Source: a virus
Virus record (IMG/VR): IMGVR_UViG_3300044726_000041
Location: 1 to 39,938 of that record
DNA length: 39,938 bases
Direction: 5' to 3' (one strand)
Position numbers and translations under genes: made by a program. The notes beneath the pieces are model-generated. The model saw only the letters and a list, made by a program, of their open reading frames with translations. It was not told the DNA's origin and made no database searches. Below, piece by piece: positions 7,339-12,993 of the stretch (positions are counted from its first letter, which is position 1; the number at the start of each line of letters is the position of its first letter).

Positions 7339-7353
7339 GTCGTTCTCCGGGGT

Positions 7354-7638
7354 TCAGCTTCGGTGAATCTTAGCGTGTTGTCCCAGACGACCGATGGAGA
7401 CGACCTTAAAGCAGATCGGACATTCGCACAAGGCTCGGAGCTTCATCGGGGGACGGGGATGGTCGTACATGTAGACAGTCTTAGGCTCAATCCACATCTT
7501 GATCCCATTGACCATACGGGGAGCAAGTCCGTTCGGCAGGTGCTTCTTCGGGTCCAGTCCGAATAGAACTGGTATGGAAGCAATCCGCTCCCACTTGATT
7601 CCTGGAATCTTCGGATCGTGAATCGTATTGTAGCTCAT
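7354..7638 (-). CDS. Small protein with C2H2-type zinc finger
   Basis: The last third of this 94-residue protein carries CPIC-x11-HAKIH (C-x2-C-x11-H-x3-H), very close to the classical C2H2 finger spacing and including a hydrophobic-basic stretch before the first His. The N-terminal two thirds has no recognised domain. AAGGAAAG precedes the ATG. A DNA- or RNA-binding regulatory role is plausible by motif. It is the second gene of the operon from the promoter at 8253-8281, after a 9-bp hairpin. Confidence 0.7.
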   Translation of the reverse strand: MSYNTIHDPKIPGIKWERIASIPVLFGLDPKKHLPNGLAPRMVNGIKMWIEPKTVYMYDHPRPPMKLRALCECPICFKVVSIGRLGQHAKIHRS

Positions 7639-7672
7639 TGCATCTTTCCTTTAGTGGTCGGGCAGGCTCGCC

Positions 7673-7705
7673 CCGAGAGGGTCGGCTGGATTAGCTCCCT
7701 CTCGG
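7673..7705 (-). promoter_or_regulatory. Intercistronic hairpin
   Basis: Perfect 9-bp arms (7673-7681 and 7697-7705) with a 15-base loop lie between the genes at 7713-8213 and 7354-7638. No T run follows, so it is not a canonical terminator; it may stabilise or process the transcript, or attenuate it. Confidence 0.45.
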
Positions 7706-7712
7706 TGCTCTC

Positions 7713-8213
7713 CTAGACGGTCGTTGGCTTCGGTTGGTAGTTGACGAGGATTGGTCCCGGGCTGTTCGAGCCGCCGGGGGACACTTCTAATACATTGTTA
7801 TCGTAAAACTGGAACGTCCAGCCGTCTACGTTCTCGGTGGAGAGGAGATTGCCTCCTCGTTGGATCTCGCCGCGCTCCCCGATGTCGTCATCGCCGAAGC
7901 GTATAGCAGTTAGGTAGATGGTCTTAGTATCCATCTCGGTCGCAAACTTCTCCCACGCCTTCGGGCCGAGGATGTCCATCAGGTCTAGGAAATTGAGGTC
8001 GGGGGACACTCCCTCTAGCCAGTTGGCTAGGCGCTCGTCTCGGGCGTTGATTAGGAAGCACTTCTCGCAGCAAGCGGCGTATCCTGAGAGGAACGGCACT
8101 TTGTGCTCAGGATTATCAGTGTACGGGTAGAGACCGCAGAAGAAGCACAGATCGGGGTCATCGTTGGAATCGTTGCCTTCGGCGGCGGGGGCAGTACTTT
8201 CGTTGGTATTCAC
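7713..8213 (-). CDS. Early protein with N-terminal zinc-binding motif
   Basis: The 166-residue protein has a short Asn/Glu/Ala-rich N-terminus, a CFFCG motif, then CCEKC about 26 residues later (probable zinc ribbon), and an acidic C-terminal region (RFGDDDIGERGEIQ, then DGWTFQFYDNNVLEV). The open frame extends to 8333, but a promoter -10 lies at 8253-8258 inside that extension, and the GTG at 8213 has an ideal AAGGAG, so I start there. The Cys core resembles the protein at 3493-3771. No known function; it is the first gene of its operon and is likely expressed early. Confidence 0.72.
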   Translation of the reverse strand: MNTNESTAPAAEGNDSNDDPDLCFFCGLYPYTDNPEHKVPFLSGYAACCEKCFLINARDERLANWLEGVSPDLNFLDLMDILGPKAWEKFATEMDTKTIYLTAIRFGDDDIGERGEIQRGGNLLSTENVDGWTFQFYDNNVLEVSPGGSNSPGPILVNYQPKPTTV

Positions 8214-8252
8214 GTTACTCCTTAGCAGTTTTAGCGAGGGACTCGCAGAAGT

Positions 8253-8281
8253 ATTATACGCGAGTTTTTCTGAAAAGTCTA
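8253..8281 (-). promoter_or_regulatory. Sigma-70-like promoter (P4)
   Basis: Minus strand: -35 TAGACT (8276-8281), 17-base spacer, -10 TATAAT (8253-8258) preceded by GCG. From the -35 it reads CTAGACTTTTCAGA, the same as P1. It precedes the small early gene run 8213-6819 and is next to the iteron cluster. Confidence 0.78.
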
Positions 8282-8321
8282 GGATTTTCAGAAGATAGTC
8301 AGACGGGAGGCAGATTTCCGA

Positions 8322-8584
8322 ATACCGACCCATAATTCAAGTTTTGGCCAGTCGGCGCCACCGAAAAACAGCCATGATACCGACCTTATACCGACGTGGG
8401 AGATTGGAGTAGGTAGAAAAAAGTCCTTATAAATCAAAGGCTTATAAGTGGAATATCTACTATACCGACTATACCGACTATTTAGCAATAATAGAGCTAA
8501 AGGTATGCGGATATTTCTCCCGTCACGCTAAATAAGTAGGTCTAGAAGAATAGGGCACGGGTCGGTATTCGGTACGGTCGGTAT
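8322..8584. repeat. Iteron cluster, candidate replication origin
   Basis: Seven exact copies of the 8-mer ATACCGAC or its complement lie in 263 bp: 8322-8329, 8377-8384, 8388-8395, 8462-8469, 8471-8478 on plus, and 8561-8568, 8577-8584 on minus. An AT-rich stretch with two CTTATAA motifs (about 8417-8460) sits between them. Only isolated copies were noticed elsewhere (for example near 19545 and 36552). Iterons beside an AT-rich segment are a common origin or repressor-array design. The short frames here are repetitive by-products of the iterons, so I annotate no gene in 8285-8740. Confidence 0.6.
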
Positions 8585-8645
8585 GGGTGATATTTGCCCC
8601 GATCTGAACGCCACGTAACCGGGGTTGGTGAACGCTGCGCGCCAG

Positions 8646-8672
8646 ACCCAGCCAAGCCAGTCCAAGCCAAGC
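8646..8672. repeat. Short tandem CCAAG-type repeat
   Basis: About 27 bases consist of near-tandem copies of GCCAAGCC/CCAAGCC, just before the paired palindromes at 8685-8725. It has no coding explanation and may be part of the origin/control region. Confidence 0.45.
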
Positions 8673-8684
8673 CATGCATGGTCG

Positions 8685-8725
8685 TTGCTTAGCAAGCACC
8701 CCCACTGGGGGACGTTGCTAAGCAA
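8685..8725. promoter_or_regulatory. Paired TTGCTWAGCAA palindromes in a larger inverted repeat
   Basis: TTGCTTAGCAA (8685-8695) and TTGCTAAGCAA (8715-8725) are each palindromic and are also inverted copies of one another, with CCCCC-ACT-GGGGG between them. Related TGCYTAGCA sites occur at 9361-9452. They look like binding sites of one dimeric regulator, or a cruciform near the origin. Confidence 0.55.
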
Positions 8726-8742
8726 CCACGGCCAATGGACGT

Positions 8743-8788
8743 AAAAAAGCCACCCTTTCGGGTGGCTCGACCGGGGCTTTCGCCCCGG
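8743..8788 (-). terminator. Tandem-hairpin intrinsic terminator
   Basis: On the minus strand a 7-bp GC hairpin (8782-8788 with 8771-8777) is followed by an 8-bp hairpin with a GAAA loop (8760-8767 with 8748-8755) and a run of six T. It ends the transcript of the gene at 8794-9234. Confidence 0.92.
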
Positions 8789-8793
8789 CCACC

Positions 8794-9234
8794 TTACGCT
8801 TCGGCGGTCTCGGCAACTTCCGGGGTCGCCTCGGGGGCAACTTCCTCGGTCACGCCGTCGCGACGCTTCGCCCAGGTCACCACGAACTTCTCCACCCGTC
8901 CGGCCTCACGCTTCTTCGCCGCCGCCGTCGCGGTCACCCGCTTCGGGATCGGGTCGCCCACGCCGTCTTTCCGCTCGAAGGCCACGCCCGCGAACTCGGC
9001 AGCTTTCTCGCCGTAGTTCAGGGTCGCGTACTTCGCGACGCCATCGATCTCGACCCAGATATACTCCAGGGCCTTCGCCGCGACCCCGCCGCACCACGCG
9101 ATATTCGAGGTCACCTTCGCGACGTACGGGGTTCCGTCCAAGACGATCGGGAGGTCCACCGACTTCTTCGGCATCCTACGCGCCGAACCGTTCACGAGGG
9201 TTAGCTTACGACCACCTACGAGAGCTAGATACAT
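8794..9234 (-). CDS. First leftward early protein, paralogue of 6149-6730
   Basis: The 146-residue protein shares its core (residues about 28-80: PIVLDGTPYVAKVTSN..., LEYIWVE, ATLNY) with the protein at 6149-6730 and ends in a similar acidic Ala/Glu/Pro/Thr tail; a Lys/Arg-rich stretch lies just before the tail. I start at the ATG at 9234 because GGAAAGG is well spaced from it; the upstream ATG at 9249 overlaps that ribosome site. It is alone in its transcript, between promoter P5 with an operator-like palindrome and a strong terminator. It is therefore probably an early, highly expressed and regulated product. Function is unknown. Confidence 0.8.
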   Translation of the reverse strand: MYLALVGGRKLTLVNGSARRMPKKSVDLPIVLDGTPYVAKVTSNIAWCGGVAAKALEYIWVEIDGVAKYATLNYGEKAAEFAGVAFERKDGVGDPIPKRVTATAAAKKREAGRVEKFVVTWAKRRDGVTEEVAPEATPEVAETAEA

Positions 9235-9252
9235 TTTATACCTTTCCATTTA

Positions 9253-9271
9253 TACGGTAACGTTTACCGTA
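9253..9271 (-). promoter_or_regulatory. Palindromic operator or 5'-terminal hairpin
   Basis: TACGGTAA and TTACCGTA (8-bp arms, 3-base spacer) cover the expected transcription start of promoter P5 (-10 at 9277-9282). As DNA it is positioned like a repressor operator; as RNA it would form a hairpin at the very 5' end of the mRNA. Confidence 0.6.
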
Positions 9272-9276
9272 CATCT

Positions 9277-9305
9277 ATAATACCCTACCCTAGGTGCGAA
9301 GTAAA
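9277..9305 (-). promoter_or_regulatory. Sigma-70-like promoter (P5), start of leftward arm
   Basis: Minus strand: -35 TTTACT (9300-9305), 17-base spacer, -10 TATTAT (9277-9282). Followed at once by the 9253-9271 palindrome. Confidence 0.7.
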
Positions 9306-9360
9306 GACCGTTCGTCGGCTCAAAGTGCTGTATATACAAGGACTTAGCTCTTTGGCCTAC

Positions 9361-9453
9361 GTTCTGCCTAGCAGAACAGCAGCATTCTATTAGGCAGTAC
9401 GCCATTTTGCTAGGCAGAACGAAAATGTCTTGGATAATCAATTGCTTAGCAAC
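9361..9453. promoter_or_regulatory. Cluster of TGCYTAGCA operator-like sites between divergent arms
   Basis: A 17-bp palindrome GTTCTGC-CTA-GCAGAAC (9361-9377), a degenerate copy (9391-9400), an inverted copy of its left half (9405-9420) and TTGCTTAGCAA (9442-9452) lie in the divergent intergenic region. They share TGC[CT]TAGCA with the pair at 8685-8725. No gene is visible in 9306-9617; a G-rich stretch with several G runs occupies about 9457-9500. Confidence 0.5.
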
Positions 9454-9617
9454 GCTCGGGGAGTGGGTGGGGGGTCGAGCCGGTCGTGGGGTACCCTGTG
9501 GTGCTGTGGAGGCCGCATCAAACTTGCGTTGTGGGTTGTGTACCCTGTAAGCCCATTCTCAGGAGGTACCACAAGAGATCCCTTCAAACGAACCCCGGCA
9601 AATTCAAACGAAACCGC

Positions 9618-9647
9618 TTTACGCCAGCAGTTTCCAAGGAGTATACT
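9618..9647 (+). promoter_or_regulatory. Sigma-70-like promoter (P8), start of rightward arm
   Basis: -35 TTTACG (9618-9623), 18-base spacer, -10 TATACT (9642-9647). The upstream element CAAACGAAACCGC matches the one at promoter P6 (15371-15400). Predicted transcription starts about 15 bases before the first late gene. Confidence 0.62.
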
Positions 9648-9668
9648 AGAATTTTCAGGAGAGTCCAA

Positions 9669-9986
9669 ATGACCAATCCATCAGCACCCGAAAAGTCTGC
9701 CCCCGTTCCGACACCTAAGTCAGAGCGGAATGAAGTTCCTGTACCCCTGGGCAAAGGATCAGACCCAGACTACCTCAAGGATCCAACGACACGGAATATT
9801 GCCCCCGCTCCGGCAGAAACGCCAAGGGGTCCACCCAAAGAAGGAGCACATTGGCCAGCGAGCGGTGAAACTGAAGAGCCAAAGTGGCCCAAGGCAGAGA
9901 GCAAACCTGCTCCGAACGTCAATCCTAACCTGCAAAGACCTGACCCAAAGGTCGAAGTCAAGGATCCCAAGACCTATAAGCCGTGA
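9669..9986 (+). CDS. Proline-rich disordered protein, first rightward gene
   Basis: The 105-residue protein is rich in Pro, Lys, Glu and Ala with no predicted folded domain, hydrophobic segment or cysteine. A longer frame begins upstream, but AGGAG lies just before the ATG at 9669, and promoter P8 lies inside the longer form, so I use 9669. It overlaps the terminase small-subunit gene by four bases (GTGA), which links it to packaging. Function unknown; it might be a disordered packaging or capsid accessory factor. Confidence 0.72.
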   Translation: MTNPSAPEKSAPVPTPKSERNEVPVPLGKGSDPDYLKDPTTRNIAPAPAETPRGPPKEGAHWPASGETEEPKWPKAESKPAPNVNPNLQRPDPKVEVKDPKTYKP

Positions 9987-10366
9987 CCGCGCAGGGCAAG
10001 AATCTAGCACGTATCTCGGACGATGCTGAGGAGATTGCCGAGGGCCCCATCACGCCTACCATGCAAGAGGTGGAGGACAACCTTCAAGCCCTAGCCTCCT
10101 CAGCTAAACTGCCCGCCTATACTCGCACCCGGAACGTGCGGGAACAATTTCAACACGCCTTCGAGCTGATCGGCGGCATACCGCGACTCGCCCACTGGGC
10201 TCATGCGAACCCGGACAAGTTCTATGCCCTCTACTCCAAGCTAATACCTGCGCAAGTCACTGGAGCAGACGGTGGTGCACTGAAGATCGAACTGTCCTGG
10301 CTTAACACCCGAGATACGACCGGCAGAAGCCAAGGACAGGTGATTGATTTGGAGCCGCAGCCATGA
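9983..10366 (+). CDS. Putative terminase small subunit
   Basis: The 127-residue helical protein includes FELIGGIPRLAHWAHANPDKFYALYSKLIPAQV (about residues 55-88), a segment seen in small proteins encoded just before podoviral large terminases and resembling their DNA-recognition/oligomerisation part. It starts at GTG in a GTGA overlap and its stop overlaps the next ATG, so it sits in a tight operon. The likely role is recognition of the packaging site and loading of the large terminase. Identification rests on position and this segment; no catalytic motif is expected. Confidence 0.62.
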   Translation: MTAQGKNLARISDDAEEIAEGPITPTMQEVEDNLQALASSAKLPAYTRTRNVREQFQHAFELIGGIPRLAHWAHANPDKFYALYSKLIPAQVTGADGGALKIELSWLNTRDTTGRSQGQVIDLEPQP

Positions 10367-10617
10367 CGCCGCTCCGCATGTTCACGCATATCCTCAAGAT
10401 GTGCGAGAAGGACACCACAGAAACTGCTACCTCAGTGAAGGCGATGCTGCAGCAATACAACACGGCGGCTAATGCGGACAAAGAGCTGGACGTGCAGTGG
10501 TACTCGGCACAGGGTATCAAGGTCATTGACGAACTTCTGACCCACGGTTGGGCCTCTCCTCAAATTAAGGAGCAGGTCTACGGCAGACTCAGCGCCATTA
10601 TCCCAAGGGACGTGTAA
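10363..10617 (+). CDS. Small helical packaging-region protein, unknown
   Basis: The 84-residue all-helical protein has no known motif (MFTHILKMCEKDTTETATSVKAMLQQYN...). It overlaps both neighbours: ATGA with the terminase small subunit and TAATG with the polyvalent protein. It may assist packaging, but nothing in the sequence proves it. Confidence 0.68.
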   Translation: MTPLRMFTHILKMCEKDTTETATSVKAMLQQYNTAANADKELDVQWYSAQGIKVIDELLTHGWASPQIKEQVYGRLSAIIPRDV

Positions 10618-11678
10618 TGGCAGGCCCATGGAATCCCGCCGCAGTGTCGCAAGGCTTACGCAATTACGTCGGAGGTCAATTCTCCCTCGACCCGCAGCCA
10701 GAGCAGAGCTATACTGAGATGGCTGGAGACGCTGCGCTAGGCTTCATCCCAGGCGTAGGTCAGGCGATGGCCTTACGGGATATGGAGCGCGCGCGTAGAG
10801 CACAGGATCCCGTGGCCGGAGGCTTGGCAGCAGCGTCACTCGTCCCGTGGGGGCGTATGGCCAAAGCCCTCAGAGGGCCAGGTGCAGAGTTAATCGCCGG
10901 CAAGGCTGCGAAGAATGCCCCCGTTGGGACACTCCCCGACGCTGAGAGGCTAGCCAAGGAAGGACAGGATACCTGGGATACTGGTTGGTATCAAGGCACG
11001 GAGAAGAGCAAGCCTTGGAAGTGGGAGATTGACGACTCAAAGTCGAAGATGATCACTAAGCCTGGACAAGGCTACGGCCCCAATCAGGCTCACTTTGATT
11101 ACGAGGGCAAGTTATCGGAGCATTTTGACCATCCGGAACTGTATAAGAACTACCCTGACCTGGCTAACATGCGAGTTCACGCCTACATCATGCCAGGTAC
11201 CCCTGAAACACAAATGGCGAAGTACGTGCCTGGGCGTCATCCCAGAATCGAGGCCATTGCCAATGATGAGAAAGAGCTGAGACGACTTCTGCTCCATGAA
11301 ATACAGCACGGGATACAGGCGAAAGAGCGAGGATTTGAAAAGGGCTCATCTAATCTGGGCATAGAGTCTGGATTGCAGCAAGCGCGAGAGTTATTCAGTA
11401 CTACACCCCATACCGGTGATCCGGCCTTCGCTGAGAAGCATTACCTGCACAATAAGGGGGAGGTTGAAGCTCGTACGACAGAGTTGCGTCGTGATTATAC
11501 CCCTGAGCAACGCAAGGCTGTGAAACCACTGGACATGGAACGTCCGCTTGAGGATAGAGTGTCTACGCTAGACACGGTGAATGCGATCATCAATAGGGCT
11601 GCGGGTGGAAAGCTGTCCCCCGAAGATCAAGCTATACTACCTTCGCTGGTAAAACTTGTTCGTGGGTGGATTGATTGA
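10617..11678 (+). CDS. Polyvalent-type protein with HEIQH metallopeptidase-like motif
   Basis: The 353-residue protein has three parts: a Gly/Ala-rich, weakly hydrophobic N-terminus (residues 35-85), a central region, and LLHEIQHGIQ at 224-233 containing HExxH (His227, Glu228, His231). This resembles the domain seen in large polyvalent phage proteins (LPD23-like) that carry HEIQHAIQ-type motifs. It may be a zinc peptidase that is packaged or injected, or a lysis- or maturation-related enzyme; none is proven. Its place between the terminase small and large subunits is unusual. AAGGGA precedes the ATG, and its stop overlaps the TTG start of the large terminase. Confidence 0.7.
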   Translation: MAGPWNPAAVSQGLRNYVGGQFSLDPQPEQSYTEMAGDAALGFIPGVGQAMALRDMERARRAQDPVAGGLAAASLVPWGRMAKALRGPGAELIAGKAAKNAPVGTLPDAERLAKEGQDTWDTGWYQGTEKSKPWKWEIDDSKSKMITKPGQGYGPNQAHFDYEGKLSEHFDHPELYKNYPDLANMRVHAYIMPGTPETQMAKYVPGRHPRIEAIANDEKELRRLLLHEIQHGIQAKERGFEKGSSNLGIESGLQQARELFSTTPHTGDPAFAEKHYLHNKGEVEARTTELRRDYTPEQRKAVKPLDMERPLEDRVSTLDTVNAIINRAAGGKLSPEDQAILPSLVKLVRGWID

Positions 11679-12991
11679 AACTGAATCTGCCCTATGAACC
11701 CAGGGCTCAGTTTATACCGTTCCACAACCGCAGGGCTAGATTCGGCACGTTAGTTTGCCATCGGCGCAGCGGTAAAACAGTTGCGGCGGTCAATGATCTT
11801 ATCATCGGCGCGGTAGAATGTCTTCTCCCCCGTCCGCAATTAGCGTACGTTGCCCCCAATTACGCCATGGCGAAGCGGATTGCGTGGGAGTACGTCAAGC
11901 AATATGCGGCTCCGCTGATCGAGCAGACCCATGAATCTGAGCTCAGAGTCACTCTCAAGAATCAGGCGAAGATATACCTGTTGGGTGCTGAGAAAGCTAA
12001 CTCTCTGCGTGGTATTTATCTTGACGGCTGCATACTGGACGAGTACGCCCAGATTCGACCGTCAATGGTCTCCCAGGTTATACTGCCTTCCCTCTCCGAC
12101 AGGAAAGGTTGGCTTGTATACATGGGAACGCCAAGGGGTAAGAATCATTTTTACGACATGCATAAGAAAGCCCTCGCAACTCCTGAGTGGTTTTCTCTAC
12201 TTCTGAAGGCTAGCGAATCTGGAATACTAGATGCTGAAGAGCTTTCTCTCATTAAGTCGCAGATGGATGCAAGCGACTATGAACAGGAGTTTGAAGTATC
12301 CTTCGACGCAGCCCTTAAAGGAGCAATCTACGGTGCGGAGATGGAGAAGGCAGAGATTGAGGGCAGGATTGGCGAGTTTCGGCTTGATCCTAACATTCCT
12401 CTGGACGTCGTTGCTGATCTTGGCTATACTGATGACACAGTCTTAGGTTTCTTTCAGAAAGCTCCAGGCGGAGTTCTCCTTCATGAAGTTTACATCAACA
12501 ATGAAATGGAGTGGGACTCGTATCTGGACGAAATTGATCTTCGCAACGTCCGGGACATATACCTACCGCATGATGCCAGAGCCAAGAATCTCCAAACGGG
12601 CCGCTCAATTGTAGAGCAGACTATCAAACGTGGGTATCGTCCTCGGATTGTACCAGATCATAAACTTAGGGATGGTATCTCAGCTACAAGGAAACTGCTA
12701 CCATTCGTGTATTGGAACCTTCCGCTATGCTCTGGCGGAATTGAGGCGATGAAGTCGTATCGCAGAGAATGGGATGAGAAGCTTAATTGTTATCGTGAGC
12801 GTCCGATGCACGATTGGGCCTCCCACACCGCTGACATGGTTCGATATTTGGGGGTGGTCTTTAACAATATTAACTACACAGACTCGAGAATCATCGTACC
12901 AGAGTCAATAGGACGACCCGCCAGTTACAGTTTTAACCTTGAAGACCTCTTCACCGACTATCGTACCAACCCAGGACTGCGAAGGGATTGA
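11675..12991 (+). CDS. terL: Terminase large subunit
   Basis: The 438-residue packaging motor has an ATPase domain with Walker A CHRRSGKT (28-35), Walker B LDGCILDE (Asp122-Glu123) and coupling motif GTPRG (151-155), followed by an RNase H-like nuclease domain with acidic residues Asp248 (VADLGYTDD), Asp300 (LPHDARAKN) and Asp387 (SHTADMVRYL). It cuts concatemeric DNA and pumps it into the prohead. It starts at TTG in a TTGA overlap with the upstream gene. The length is typical. It acts with the putative small subunit at 9983-10366 and the portal downstream. Confidence 0.93.
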   Translation: MKLNLPYEPRAQFIPFHNRRARFGTLVCHRRSGKTVAAVNDLIIGAVECLLPRPQLAYVAPNYAMAKRIAWEYVKQYAAPLIEQTHESELRVTLKNQAKIYLLGAEKANSLRGIYLDGCILDEYAQIRPSMVSQVILPSLSDRKGWLVYMGTPRGKNHFYDMHKKALATPEWFSLLLKASESGILDAEELSLIKSQMDASDYEQEFEVSFDAALKGAIYGAEMEKAEIEGRIGEFRLDPNIPLDVVADLGYTDDTVLGFFQKAPGGVLLHEVYINNEMEWDSYLDEIDLRNVRDIYLPHDARAKNLQTGRSIVEQTIKRGYRPRIVPDHKLRDGISATRKLLPFVYWNLPLCSGGIEAMKSYRREWDEKLNCYRERPMHDWASHTADMVRYLGVVFNNINYTDSRIIVPESIGRPASYSFNLEDLFTDYRTNPGLRRD

Positions 12992-12993
12992 TT

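Noticed and set aside
8288-8725. Small frames on the minus strand with RYS and AWLG repeats
   Set aside because: Their repeats are direct translations of the iterons and CCAAG repeats; no ribosome sites or normal composition.
9430-9672. Overlapping frames on both strands in the divergent control region
   Set aside because: They cover promoter and operator sequences, lack ribosome sites and have unlikely composition.
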